Below are positions 12,601 through 24,503 of a DNA stretch of 64,000 bases, one piece after another. Numbering within the stretch: position 1 is the stretch's first letter; the number at the start of each line of letters is the position of its first letter. This DNA is from Eumeta japonica (lineage: Eukaryota > Arthropoda > Insecta > Lepidoptera > Psychidae). The position numbers and the translations under genes were made by a program. The stretch is taken from contig BGZK01001340.1 of assembly GCA_005406025.1 (NCBI GenBank), forward strand, positions 104,372-168,371. The letters run 5' to 3'. Below the pieces are notes generated by a model. That model ran no database searches. It saw nothing but the letters and a program-made list of their open reading frames with translations, and was not told the origin of the DNA.

Positions 12601-13397
12601 ATGAAATTTTCTTTTAGTTCCTGTGAAAAATCGATTGAGGCAACTTTAGTTTCAAATATATTTTGATTTGAAATATTGAAATCGTTTTATCGAACACTTT
12701 CATATGACCTCACTCATAGCTCACAGGAAAATCCAAACAAAATCTTTGAGTCTTTTATTCTCATAGGACGGAAAGTATTCGTGAAGAGAACGTGTACTTT
12801 AGCCGCGACTGATAAATGCAGTGGTAGAACACTAATTATACGACGGAGTCGCGTGCAAATGCTAGTCAGCGATATTTTTATTTTTATTTTAGTTGTCACA
12901 AACAAATTTGAGTCAAATAAGAGCACACAGGCAATATAATCATATAGCTTTCACATTACCGGAAACCTTTAGATACATTTTTACTACTATGAATCAAATT
13001 AAAATTAGCACACTTACCTAAATAATTGAGATTCCGAGTCGTTAGAATTTAAACAAAGACTAAATGTACCTTATTCGATTCGTAATAAAAGATTTAACAT
13101 TGCGTTTTTGCAGTTCACAACATTGAGAATAGTAAAGTTCTGGCCTGATGATCCGAGACTTTTCCTCTGAAATTCTGATTACTAATAAGAGAAAACGGAA
13201 CGGCTCTGAGCAGCATAATAATAATAATAAATGGCATAAGCATGAAATAATTAAACGAATGTGTGATGACGCATAATTGTATTTTTTAATAAATAAAAGT
13301 GTTTATTTTCATTAACTTTATCTAGGTTACAGCTTACATTACTTATTATTGGAACGAAAAAGGTATTAAATATTAAAGATAGTGTCTATGAACTCAC
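9666..13397. other. Non-coding upstream DNA, unit 1
   Basis: No supported gene. Spans the A/B junction at 12710. Includes 11324-11512, whose short minus-strand frame (LQCLRSSPLG, TKMPATFYYTEK) recurs at 18800-18950 as the subrepeat partner; this reflects the duplication and is not taken as coding. Confidence 0.5.
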
Positions 13398-13523
13398 CGG
13401 ACGGGGCGACGACTTCGGCGGCGCGCGTTTCGCCGCTGCAGTCCGACGCCACGGCCGCGCTGGCGGGATGCAGCGCCTCCCGCGGCGGCGCCTGCGTCGG
13501 GGCCGGCCGGGGCACGCCGTGGT
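13398..13523 (-). CDS. Second Ala/Pro exon, unit 1 subrepeat B
   Basis: Base-for-base copy of 5866-5991 with the same acceptor and donor. It lies upstream of exon a in transcription order, and no exon a exists in subrepeat B. If spliced it would be a duplicate or alternative upstream exon; it may equally be an unused copy. Confidence 0.5.
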
Positions 13524-14119
13524 CTAGCGTGAGGATCATTACTTCAGCATTAAAGCTATGAAATACAAAGATGTCTTCCTACCCCGTTCCTGAATAAGTT
13601 TTGCCAAATTTCACAAAAAATGCTACCTTTTTTGCTATCAACTTTTGTCGCCGCTTTTCGTGTATCTGTAATGGTTCCGGTTCCGTTATTTCCGTACAAC
13701 TCTGTTGTCGTCCGTTTGCATTTTCCGTTTGTTGAAACTAGTATTTAGAAAGAGATTGGTATAGCAATAGGTAAGGGCCTCGAAACAATTAATGTTTTTC
13801 TTAATCCACGAAATCCATGCGCTGCAATTAAAAACAGATGGTCGGAATAAATGGTCTATAGCTTAGGATTTCTTCATTTATATGTTCTACATAAGATCAT
13901 TTAGTGTATGCACTATTCTATGGAATATTTTATTTAAAGAGATATTATTATCTCGGCCAATATACACTTGCATAGGCTACACTTGGACTCATTTGTTCAT
14001 TTCTCGCTTCTTAATTTGTAAACAGCTCGTTTTTTCTTTGAGCTGGAATCGGACTTCCATAGTATTTTAGTTACTGTTTTATTTTAATTTTACTTTCTAG
14101 TTTACGATTATTTGCTCGT

Positions 14120-14314
14120 TTAATTGTTCGCAGACGATTCGATCCTTGCAAAGAAATGAGGTTGAGAAGGTTTTTGAACGCTTTCTAGTGCACAAATAGT
14201 CAAGTCTTCGAGCCGATCACCTCGACTCAAAGCAACGTATGTCTGGCCCTCGGCGAATAAATGAGTGCTTAAATCAAGCGAGCTCTGTATAGCATAAGCC
14301 GAGCGCGTAAACAT
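14120..14314 (-). mobile_element. Helitron/PIF1-type helicase fragment, unit 1
   Basis: Minus-strand reading SSLDLSTHLFAEGQTYVALS followed by RGDRLEDL. The GQTYVALSR sequence with the preceding acidic residue matches helicase motif VI of PIF1-like enzymes, including Helitron Rep/helicase. Only the C-terminal end is present. Confidence 0.7.
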
Positions 14315-14612
14315 TAATGGGCATTATGGCCGGTAAAGCGATTTGAGTTCTATTCGAGAATTTATTATTCCATTCTACTTTTACAAGTATAAGTCTCATA
14401 GAAATTTGTCATCTCTAAAACCCATTCGGTCTGGTGTCCCTCTCGATAGCGCAAGATGCTCGAGGCGCCAAAAGACCGCCACATCGATTCTTTCATCTTT
14501 AATGAATTTCAGTGCAGCGACAATCGCACCACCAGTACTGATCTAACAGTATATAATTTGTGGACATCGGTTAATAAACTTTGTAGTTACAAGGGAACAC
14601 GATAACGAACAT

Positions 14613-14628
14613 ATATATATATATATAC
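14613..14628. repeat. (AT)n microsatellite, unit 1
   Basis: A run of alternating a/t. Much shorter or absent at the matching places in unit 2 (34737) and unit 3 (59436). Confidence 0.8.
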
Positions 14629-14913
14629 AGGTTAAATTCATAACTCTACTTTTGAGCTTCGGGGTAAAAACGCAAAGGTATTCAAAGTCTGTCAGACTGA
14701 CCCGTTTGGTCTTTCAGCCGCATCTGATATCTGTCGAATATTTTAAATTATAATATATTTTAAAATAAATAGAAAACTTTTATAAATGTCATCTAATTCT
14801 ATGAAGCATAAATGATAAAACATGTAAAAAAAACGAGGAATGTGAAAAATAAAATCAGTACAATGTAAGTAATGTCTGCACAAATCCATCGACTTATCGT
14901 TAGATTCCTTATT

Positions 14914-15460
14914 GACAATTGAGCAATATGTTACAATAACAAAACCAATAGATTGTCTCATTGCGTGTTTTATGATATTTTGGACCTGTTCATGGTCAAT
15001 TCGTATATCATGTCTCAAATGTGGTCAGATAGCGGCAAAACCATTGAAGCGTAGGGCTTTCGTATAAAATTTGGCTGATAAGCTCATAGAGCCGCGGTTG
15101 CGCGAGGGGTTCAATACCGTGACTTTGAGAAGGGATATAAAGCCAGTAGCAAAGATATTTTAAAAATTGAAGATGCTGTCCCTAGTACGTCTCAAACACT
15201 ACAAAAACGAAACGCAAAATATGTGCGTTTTCTCCAGGCACAAAGCGCAGAATGATCAAATTTACGTGCCGCCGCTGAAAGAAGTCGATTTGCGGGAAAC
15301 ACATAGTTACTGTGTGTTTACTGTGTGATTGTAAAAACTACTTTTTTTTTGATCTTTTTAATAAACATTGAGTTAATTTAGTAGATATTCCTTGATGTAG
15401 AAATATTTTTTCTTAATAAATATTGTGTTTTTGGAAAATATTGAAATATTTAGTGACAGC
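14914..15460 (+). mobile_element. Truncated piggyBac-like remnant, unit 1
   Basis: Matches 35338-35880 of the unit-2 element but has lost both ends. The left junction falls at a shared ttattgac; the right runs from gtgacagc straight into TCTG-rich sequence. Carries the same LADKLIEPRLRE and DAVPSTSQTL readings. Confidence 0.7.
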
Positions 15461-15910
15461 GTCTGTCTGTCTGTATGTCTTTTTATAACTCAAGAATGTC
15501 TTGGACAATCGAAATGAAAATTGGTATACAATGATAAAATGTAGTTGCGCACATGATAGGCCACTGTTGTTTTACTGTGTGTCTGTCTGTCTGTGTGTGT
15601 TTTTATAACGTAAGAACGGTTTGACCGATTATGATCAAAATTGGTATACAGTAAGAACATTTGATTTCGTAAATGGGAGGCTATTGTTTTCCGGTTTTTC
15701 TGTTTGTCTGTCTGTACGTTTTTCTGTAATTAATAAAAACATTTCACTGATCTTGATGAAAATTTGTTTACCGACAGTAAGAACATGTGATTGCGTAAAT
15801 AATAGGCTACTGTCTGTCTATCTGTGTTTTGGCATGTGTGTATGTGTTTTTTATAACTTATGTATAGCTGTATTTTTTATTAGTGAGTTTGTCAATAAAA
15901 GTAAATAAAA
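15461..15910. repeat. TCTG-rich interspersed repeat, unit 1
   Basis: Four imperfect internal repeats, each with a (TCTG)n run, a gaccgattatgatcaaaatt-like segment and ggtatacagtaagaaca. This is a repeat-within-repeat pattern common in lepidopteran non-coding elements. Confidence 0.65.
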
Positions 15911-16589
15911 ACATAAAGATATATTACAGAATATTGAATCTATGTTCAATGAGACATGAGGTTCAGGGCGTGTGGTTGTTTTTTATGTGACCTCTGACAC
16001 ACAATAGGGTCCAACTTAGGTCTCAATTACCATTTTTATCAATTGAGACATTTGATAAACATTGTATGTACATGATTACGGGGTAATTAACGGACGCCAA
16101 CCGACAGCAAGTGCCGAAAAAAGATATACTTATAATCAAACTTAATGATGTTCACAATCAAATGTTGTACAAAGAGGTTAAGGTAGGTGCCTGATTTCGA
16201 ATATTGAACTGGGATCACTTCCCACCTATATTTGTTCTTGGTCTCTCATCTGTGATGAAATCTCGGCAGTAGGCAGTGCAGGCAAATATGTTAGAAGAAA
16301 CAAAATATGTTAGAAGAACACTGTGCACTTCCAAAACGCCGTTTGCGTATCCAAATATCGGACATCCACTCTTGCGGGGGTGAAAAAAAAGGATCCTAAA
16401 ACCACCATAGACACGTGTCACCGATGATAACCGGTATGCCAGATTTCACAAATCACTTCTCTGAACAAAACATCGCATCGTACCCGTTACTTACGAGGAT
16501 CCCACGATAAATACTTACTGTCTGCCTTGACGGTTTTCAAATCAGAAAAGAATACCCACGAATTTTGTATTTGTAAAAGTTATCTTCGC

Positions 16590-17046
16590 TATGATACAAA
16601 GGATATGGCTGATCAATCTAATGAAGGTTTTAATGACACTAACAATTAGATATTCAAAACAGATGCTTTTAAATTTTTTCCTTTTTATGATTCATCGACT
16701 GAATCGAGTTATAAATACAAAAAAGTTCCTTTACAGCAAACAAGACGAAGAGCAAGATCGAAAGTGGAGACCGGATGAGGACGGAATCCAGAACGGAACC
16801 ATGGTTGAAATCGAGTGTGGAATTAAAATTAGAACCAAGAGCATATTCGGAATCGGAATAAGGAACGGTGCCGAGGTCAGAAATAAGAGCGGGGCTTCTT
16901 AAACGTAATCTACTTAGTCCGAGACCGGGTTCTGAATTAAAAGCGAGACCGCGATCAAAGTCCAAAGTGAGACAAATCGGTATCGAAATCAGGATTGAGA
17001 TCGAGATCATAAACGGTCGATACGTAAGATAAAGGAACATGTTCAA
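16590..17046. other. Purine-rich block with 125-codon minus-strand open frame, unit 1
   Basis: The plus strand has degenerate gaatcgga/gagatcga motifs from 16740 to 17010. These leave the minus strand open for 125 codons (reading GLGLSRLRLRSPALIS) and part of the plus strand open too. The pattern is more like decayed low-complexity repeat than a gene. Unit 3 (61290-61774) keeps it; unit 2 lost most of it. Confidence 0.4.
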
Positions 17047-17051
17047 AGTCC

Positions 17052-17085
17052 ACGCGGGCGAAGCCGCGGGCAGAAGCTAGTCAGT
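17052..17085 (-). mobile_element. Short SINE-like head fragment, unit 1
   Basis: cacgcgggcgaagccgcggg followed by cagaagctagtc is the inverted head of the common lepidopteran repeat (tagct...cccgcggc). Only 34 bp remain and it is precisely missing from unit 3. Confidence 0.5.
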
Positions 17086-17089
17086 AAAT

Positions 17090-20000
17090 AAAACCAATGA
17101 GCATTAATCATAAATAAAACAAACGTTTAATTTTATAGTAATAAAATATTGAAATGAAATATTTCAAATGTGACTGCATGACTGACGCAGGTGTAGGCGC
17201 CCTCGCTGCGCTGGGGCAGTGGGTTCAAGTTTGTAATTTGTGAAAAATATCATTAACATTCGTCTGGCTTCGACATATATCGGCACTCTGATCAACAATT
17301 ATGTACAATGTTAAAAACTTTCGCGACAAACCATATAAGGGTTTATTTATTAATCAAAACACGTGATCAGTTTCACAATTGCAGTAAACTTGAATTGCGA
17401 AACTGTCAATGTGCCTATTAAGACTTGAATTGCAATATTTAAGCTTTGTGCTCACCTTAAGCTCTAAGCTATGTTGTTCGTTTGAGTTGAAATATACAAA
17501 AATAAGTATTTATAATAAAAGTGAGCATATAGGTGCGCGAATTCACAATATTTTAACCATCTGGAAATAGCCTAGTGTGCCTATAGTAACATTCGCTTCA
17601 AAAATTAGCGTTTAGCGCCATTTCATAGAAATTGGAGGTAATTCTAATGACGCTTTGTTATCGTTTCCTTAAAACAATTAACAGGAACTGCAGATAAAAA
17701 CTAAGCAAATGAAATATGTAAAGTCCATTGTGCGATTTCGTATAGTACGTAATGTTCTTCGTGGGAAGTCATCGCCGTGCAAAGTTCGGTTGCCCGGGTA
17801 CTGGTACGTTTAAAGGAGAAACGAGCATGCGCACCGTCGGCTTTGAAATGAGGACGTCGGAAATAAATTGTAATCGAAACTCTCACCTCATATTTTAATA
17901 TCAGCATTTTCCGCGAAACGCCTGAAATAAATACCCTGCGGCAGTAGTCCGCGGCGCCTGCGCCAGTAGGGCGGTGTATTAGACGGCACGAGTCTTGGGG
18001 TCGAACGAAGGTCGGTCCGCCTTATTTACCGGAAGTAGGTATGACTGCAGATCAATCTTCCACATGCATATATGTACTACGAAGTATTTTGCATGTGGTT
18101 CGTACGTAGCTCGAACGTAATTACTTGCAACTCCTGTTCATAATACGTATCGCCTCTACTACATACTATATAAATCTGCAGCGTCTGTCTGTATGTCTCG
18201 TCTGTCTGTCTCTGTGTACCTCGATCTCGATGAAAAGTGGTATACGATAAGAATATATGTTCGATGTATGAACAAATGAGGGGCTATATATGATTTCCAT
18301 ACATAATAGTGATGAGCTAAAGAAAGTTTAATTACTCTTTTTAATTTATTTTAGTGTCCATGTTCATTTATTTGTATATGATGGTGAACCTAATATTGTA
18401 AAGAGGTGAAGGATGTATGTTTGTAGATTTGGCTGTGGGGCGTGATCTCCAGAACTACTGATTCTCTTCCGATAATTCTGTCACTAAAAGAAAACTACAT
18501 TATTAAGAGCGTCACAAGATAATTTAAATTATGTTACTGCAAAGTTTTCAGTAGGATATCACAACAAAGCTAAAATATTCTATTACCTACTCATTAAAAT
18601 ACAGCGTAAACTTTATTACAAATTGAAAACATTAAGACACACGCTAGTTCATTTCTTGCGTTTGTTATAACTGTAAAAAACTGATTAGTGCAATAATAGG
18701 AATTTCGCAGCCGCTAATGAGCTATTGTTTTACTTTTAAGTAAACAAAATTAATTGATTCCATCGTCACGGGCACTTTTCTGTGATTTAATATTTATTTG
18801 GATCTTATATTTCTCAGTATAATACAACGTAGCAGGCATTTTGGTCGGCGGACGAGTGCTTGTGCCACCGAGCGGCGAACTACGCAGACGTTGCAGTATT
18901 GATAACGGTTTTGCCTTGTAAGACCATTTTTTATTTCGCTTATTTCTTCTTTTCGCATTAAGATGACATTTAATAATAAACACCTATTTGTATTAAGTCA
19001 CTGCAACTCGATAACGGCCGGAAATGCTATTACAGAACTGTTATAAGTACGCCGATATGCGGGTGCGAAGTTCACCAAATTATTCTTCTATAAATAAAGT
19101 ATTGAGTCACAACGATGTTAACTTACGAGAGTATTGCTGTAGTTTGTACTTATGGCTCAAGTAAATTGTGTATGTATATATTTTAGGATACGATTTATCG
19201 TCAGAACGGCTCGTGTGGACAGTTTGAAGTAGGTACATGTTGTTCACTGCCGGAGGAAACCCTCACGATGGCGTCGTCTTCTGGTGTGCACACGTGTCCA
19301 TTTTAATTCTATCTACATAATGGTGATGATTGTCGTTAAGGAGTTTCGTTCCCTTGTATGCCTTCATACTCCATGTCCAGTCACGTTCGGCTCGTCCATG
19401 ACCTTAATTAGGTACCTATCTCGTTTTGGAACCGTCAAAAACTTGACAATTCCACATTTGTTATAAACTTTCCTCAATATATCTCACATTTTAGAGATTT
19501 CTTATTTGATTTTGGGGAGTTTCTATAGGAGTTATATATCTTCCAAATTCGAAATCCAATACCCCGAAAAATTAAAATGAGAACATCATAGACTGTGCTG
19601 ATTCAAAAAGAATCATTAAAATCAGTTCTGAGAACCTCTTATTGTTTTTTGAAAGCGGTTAAAAATATCCTCTTATATGTAAATAGTACAATGCAATCAA
19701 ATTAATTAAACAAATGTAAAATTTGTTAATTCTTTACGTTATTACGAAAAATTTATTATACATTATAGCTTTGAAAGTAAATATCTATGTACTGTCTGTG
19801 TGCTCTTTTATTTATGGTAATGAATAAAAAATTATAATTTGGTAAAAACTTCAAGGAAAATAACCAAAATTTACAAATTGTCAATAAATATTTTCTATAA
19901 CTTTGGCAAAATAAATTAGGCGTCAGACAATGATGGCCGACTATGTTTCGAATGATATAAATGTAAGAATATTATACAATAAATAGAAAAATGTCATTTA

Positions 20001-20421
20001 CAGATTATGCAGAGGGATATTAGTAGGAATTAGAAGTATTTGTTTCGTGTTTTTTATTATTGTATTAAAATCAATCAAATACCCAGGATGATGAGGGTCA
20101 GAACAAAAGACACAGAAACCACGCGCTAACTCATCGACTGCTGAAGCCGAAATTAGAGCCTCGATACATTATTACCATAACTTTGTTATAGAACATTAAG
20201 ACTTTGTTCCTATGGCATGCAACGAAGCGCCTATTTTATTTAATCTTTGTATTATTTCGTTTCTTTGATTGTGTAAAGTAATTTTCCAATGTTAAAAATT
20301 CTTACTATAGTCCATAAAATTTTCTTTACGTTCGTTTAAAAAAAATAATTTTGGCAACTTTAGTTTCAAACATATTTTGATTTGGAATATTGATATCGTT
20401 TTTATCAAATGCTTTCATATG
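17090..20421. other. Non-coding end of subrepeat B, unit 1
   Basis: Diverged copy of 8590-8700 and 10700-12705. Apart from the GC-rich block at 17760-18050, nothing gene-like was seen. Confidence 0.5.
17760..18050. other. GC-rich non-coding block, unit 1
   Basis: CpG-rich stretch including tccgcggcgcctgcgccagt and ggtcgaacgaaggtcggtcc, standing out from AT-rich flanks. No exon with usable splice sites was identified. It could be a promoter or a buried repeat. Copies at 40430-40700 and 62420-62700 (the last with several deletions). Confidence 0.35.
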
Positions 20422-20429
20422 AAATGTCA

Positions 20430-20464
20430 TTTATTTTGACTCTCATTAGTAGTTTCTATTTATT
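20430..20464 (-). promoter_or_regulatory. Candidate polyadenylation signals, unit-2 gene
   Basis: Two AATAAA hexamers on the minus strand (tttatt at 20459-20464 and 20430-20435), about 270-305 nt after the stop codon. In this AT-rich DNA the hexamer is common, so position is the main support. Confidence 0.35.
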
Positions 20465-20733
20465 ATTTATAAGTGTATGTATGTAATTTCCAAAAATTGC
20501 TAGAAAAGTCAAGTTTTTAGGCTCGGTTATTTATAAAAATACGTAAACTTCTTAATCCAGATCGGATTCATTTAAGATCATATAAAAGATTAAAATGCAG
20601 AACTAAATCGAGTTTTGAATTGAATTTGGGACTTGAGACTTTGAGATGGAAGTCGGGACAGTATAAAAAATCCATTGATTCTTCCAAACTATAATTTAAA
20701 GTAAACATTACAATAATCTTTTAGAGTAGATAT

Positions 20734-20878
20734 TCATTCTGACGTCACTTCTGCAGCTGCGCCTTCTTGGAGGTCTTTATCGGCAGCGCTCGCTTCTAGA
20801 GTCCTCTGTCTTTGCTTCTTCTGCATTTGCAATTTCAACATCTTGTTCTCGTCCGCACATTTGGTTGTGATTGCACTC
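20734..20878 (-). CDS. Terminal exon of unit-2 gene
   Basis: 145 nt, acceptor CGCTTGCAG|GAGTG. Encodes the conserved end of the BEN domain (SAITTKCADENKMLKLQM), then a Lys/Gln/Arg-rich tail (QKKQRQRTLEASAADK) and an acidic end EVTSE with TGA at 20734-20736. The -RSAITTKCADENKM- sequence straight after the second BEN exon is strong evidence for the exon chain. It sits in unit 1 coordinates because the unit boundary was set at the window start. Confidence 0.9.
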
Positions 20879-21953
20879 CTGCAAGCGGTGAGATTATACT
20901 TTGTTACTCTTTCAATATACTATATCTATAATCCTAACAAATTTCCAGTTAGATTTTATAGATCTACGTAATTTTCTCTTCAAATAAACTGTTTTACCGC
21001 AGGTGCATTTCCTCCACGCTTTTCGTTTAAAATCTAACAAATATTTGCATTGTTAATGAACATTTACAATCTCACATTTTCAGGCCGTATAGGGTTAGTA
21101 TAGGGCTACAAGACTTTTTTAGGGTTCCTCAACGTTATAGGAAAAATGAATCCTTATAGGATAGCTTGGTTGGCCGTCTGTTCGTTAGATGAGAGATGCG
21201 AGAGGTATCGAGTTGTGATTAACACTACATGCTTAAATATGGGGTCCCACGGAGCTGTTAAAACTCAATGCTCTAAATGAACGTAATCAAAAATTACGGT
21301 CAAAACACGGCCATAAGGCATTAAATGCTTTATATTTTGAAAGTCGCAAGTAAAACCAACCTATGGAGTTATAGACCTAGAATTATGAAATTTGGTAAAA
21401 ACAATATTTTTGTGAATCTCACATTTATGACAAAATGTGAACCGAACCGACAACTAAATAAAGAGACAAATAAATAAATTAATACTGCATTATCATCTAT
21501 TTGTGAGCTATTTGCATTTTAAATTTGAATATAACTACTAACAAATGAAGCCCCATCTAATTTAGTTGAATAAAGGTTTGCGAAAATTGTATTTTCCAAG
21601 TGATTAAGGAAAGAGAATACTACGCAGTAAACACACTAATGAATATTTTATTCGTTTGTTAGATAACAATCTATTGTATTAAATCAACAATAACATTATT
21701 ACCTTGTCTACACATTAATATGAAAAATTTTAACTTAAAATTTAATCATACCAGCACTAAAGTAACGTACAATTATACTTTAAAAATGAGAAATGTCTTC
21801 ACATAAGAAGATTAGAAAGGAAGAGAATTTTTTAGGAAGACTATTATCTTACGAATACCCACTGTATGTATGTCTAAATCCGGCCAGAAGAAATTTACTC
21901 CGCATTCCTCCGCATTTAATTAAAAGCCACAAAAAACACTGAAAACATCGTAC
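20879..21953. other. Last intron of unit-2 gene
   Basis: AT-rich 1.1 kb between the second BEN exon and the terminal exon; nothing else seen. The unit-3 counterpart (43494-44871) carries the 0.32-kb insertion. Confidence 0.7.
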
Positions 21954-22097
21954 CTGACCAGACTTCCTTTGACGTGGCTGTTGGCCGTGACCGTCATCAC
22001 GATGTCGGCGACCTTCTCGGGGTCTAGGCACAGTTTGGCCGGCTTGGACAGAAAGGCCGGAGAAGCTTTACCCGTCAGCGAGTGCGTCGCTAATGTG
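21954..22097 (-). CDS. BEN domain exon 2, unit 2
   Basis: 144 nt with donor GGTCAG|GTACGA and acceptor CTGTAG|CACATT. Ends HVKGSLVR, with the Arg codon split AG/G to join the terminal exon. Sequence as in unit 1. Confidence 0.9.
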
Positions 22098-22170
22098 CTA
22101 CAGGCGAAAGGAGACAATAATAGTTGGGGGTTTCAAAATAAGGCTGATGTCCACGATTTTTAAAACTCAC

Positions 22171-22282
22171 CGTCGAGAGAACACTGCCATGAGCAGTTTT
22201 CGGGTCGCCATCGTGTATGACTTCCAATTGATTTTGAGTAGACCTCTTTTGGTACTAGTGTCGTTCCAGCACCGATAGGAAC
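22171..22282 (-). pseudogene. BEN domain exon 1, unit 2 (-1 frameshift)
   Basis: 112 nt rather than 113: the A-run is TCAAAATC. After VPKEVYSK the frame leaves the BEN sequence, and it meets TAG just after the next splice junction. Unit 3 has the same short run, so either the change is real and shared, or the assembly compresses this homopolymer twice. Confidence 0.8.
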
Positions 22283-22673
22283 CTAAGGATCACAAATGAT
22301 GAGGTAAGATGAATATGTTTTTATTTAGTAACTGACATGTATGGGAGAGTTTTTAACGTGTAACGCATTTGACACATTTTAATCGAAAAAAGGACCTCCT
22401 TTAGAACAAATGCGTAATACACCTATGAAGAGCAATGAACTAATTTTCATTTACGGTTCGCCTACGACTTATTCATTTCTACATCATAACACCAATTTTT
22501 ACAAATAAATTGTTATTTATTAAAAGATTCAGATTGAGTTGAAGTTCTTGAATTGAGGTTCTTGTTCTAATGTCATTCAATTATGAAGAGAAGAGTAAGG
22601 ATACAGTCTTCTTTAAATATGAAATTATATTATCGAAAATAAAATGTAGAGAATATAAAAGAACAATTCTCAC

Positions 22674-23348
22674 CATTTCTTTCAGTTCGCTATAGGAATT
22701 GTTTAATGAATTTTCTGTCTTCTTGCACTTATCTTTGAACCGATCGTCACTCTCATTTTCCTGGTTTGTTCCAAGTTCGCCATGTGGACTACATCTTTCC
22801 GCTATTTCTATATAATTACGAGATCTGTCCCGTATCGCTTCTGTAGTCAGGGGCGTTCCTTGATTTAGTTCATTCACAGATTTTTCATCGCCACCATGCA
22901 ACGTATCAAATGCCACGCCTTCCACATTATAAGCAGGAAAATCAGGCGATTGAGACTTGCATGATCCTTTTCCGGCTCCCAACAACGTTGTCATTAGATT
23001 GCTTGACAACGTTTTTAATTTTTGTACCGTCTCTTTAATTATTTTCACCTCATCTTTTATTTCAGATATTTCCGATGAGGCTATCAAATTCATTTTTATT
23101 TTTGCGATATTTATTTTCCCTTTATCATCGGTTTTACGAAGTGTACTACACTTTGCGTATTTCTGAAATAAATTCGAGTTGCTGGCGTCCCTTCTGCCCA
23201 GATCGTAAGTTTGTCTTTCTAAAACCTTCTTTAATAACCGATTGGGTGTCCGACGTGTCGACAACGCTGGCTTCAGTCTTGGCTGTTTCTTTCCTTTCTG
23301 TTTGCTATAATTTTTCGTTGGCCGTGTTTTTATCTTTTTGAGTGGTAA
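22674..23348 (-). CDS. Large basic/coiled-coil exon, unit 2
   Basis: 675 nt and fully open. Two amino-acid changes from unit 1 are visible: RKDAS to RRDAS and DETSV to DEKSV. The coiled-coil and Lys-rich segments are unchanged. Confidence 0.88.
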
Positions 23349-23857
23349 CTGTGAATATAAAATTTTGTTTAATAAAATGTTTAATACTTTGTAACGGATT
23401 CACTAGGTTTTAAGGGGTTATCTATACGTAACTAAGAAATAGCAAACGGTCACAAGCAGACCAAAGTCGTGATAGTCCTTATATATTGTTAATAACATGC
23501 AGATATACTTGCTAAATCATCATGGTTTTATATATGAAAATTTATTCCCTAGTTGTGATTGTATTACTTTAGGGCATTTTTTTCAGACTTTCTCAAAATC
23601 TTGTATTTTAGTTTGAGAATCTTGGACTTTAAGTCATCCTTACTCAGTAAGAGTTAAGCGCCACCGATCAATAAGGTGAAATCGTCCGCGACCGACAGCT
23701 TAACATGCTGTCTGAGGTACTGACTGAGTGGTTTGATTTGTTCAATTCGCTGGTAGTCAGGATTCGATCCCGATCAATATCTTTATTCGAAATAATCTTT
23801 TACATTTTACCACAATTTTCCATCTCTATATCATGTTGTAAACTTTTCCAGGCTTAC

Positions 23858-24021
23858 CTCGCTCTCGCTGTCAGAGCTCGACTGCTGGTCTGGCGCCCAC
23901 GAGGACCCGCTACTCGAGTAATCCCCCGGCTCCAGATCGTTTGTTGTCTCCGAATTGACGCGGCTTTTCTGACCGTTCTTAGCGAGAGACGGCAAAGGGT
24001 CTTCGATGGTGTTACGATCGT
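23858..24021 (-). CDS. Acidic Ser-rich exon, unit 2
   Basis: 164 nt, same coding sequence as in unit 1 by eye; acceptor and donor conserved. The only nearby change is one T fewer in the intron run just past the donor. Confidence 0.85.
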
Positions 24022-24503
24022 CTAGCAAAATCACATAAACTGTAAAATGTCTAACATCTGTCTTTCCATGAAGTCATAGAAAATGCATTCAACATAAATG
24101 TTCATAATTTGCTATTAGTATAATCGCACGTTCGTTAAGCGGGACAAACGTCTCATTTAGCATTTTTTATATCGTAAGCGCTTGCCCGTCTTGTTTATCG
24201 TTAAGTCAGTGTCAATTCGTTGAATTAAAAATACATATCACAACGAATGAAAACTATTCATTCGCTAGTGCGGCTTAAATCTATTTTTTAAATAAAATTT
24301 ACGGGATTCAAAAATTTTATTTGAGTTTTCTATACCCTTACACTCTTAACAGCTTACTGTTACATTGCTGGTTTGCCTGAACTTGGCCTAAGTACATATT
24401 AGATTTATGGTAACTCCTTCTCAGAAAACAATAACATGATACTTTAACGTCCAAAATCTCTTTTACAACCTGTTGTAAATTGTTTGTCGTTTTATTTTAT
24501 ACT

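Larger units (their letters stand above)
5131..12709. repeat. Internal subrepeat A, unit 1 (~7.6 kb)
   Basis: The segment beginning cactcatagctcacagg at 5131 is matched by the segment beginning at 12711. The segment ending ctttcatatga near 12705 is matched by the one ending near 20421. A and B therefore abut at about 12710 as an older direct tandem duplication. Divergence is plain by eye, with substitutions and indels in most lines, except in a 314-bp tract around the Ala/Pro exon. A holds exon a, the Ala/Pro exon and the Pao gag remnant. Confidence 0.85.
12711..20421. repeat. Internal subrepeat B, unit 1 (~7.7 kb)
   Basis: Diverged copy of A. Matching pairs include 5131-6145 with 12711-13677, 7905-8100 with 13700-13900, 8590-8700 with 17230-17320, and 10700-12705 with 17350-20421. 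B lacks the part of A from about 6146 to 7900, which contains exon a. It has instead a large block of transposon debris between 13.9 and 17.1 kb. Confidence 0.85.
1..21954. repeat. Tandem unit 1 (~21.95 kb)
   Basis: The sequence at base 1 recurs at 21955 and at 44873, and the order of landmarks downstream is the same in each unit: BEN exons, SINE-like piece, Ala/Pro exon, exon a, Pao gag, subrepeat B. By eye, aligned stretches differ only by scattered substitutions and homopolymer-length changes. The start of the unit is arbitrary (the window edge), so the true duplication breakpoint is unknown. Unit 1 has the only gene copy whose visible exons are all in frame. It lacks the hAT element and most of the piggyBac flank found in unit 2. 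Confidence 0.97.
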
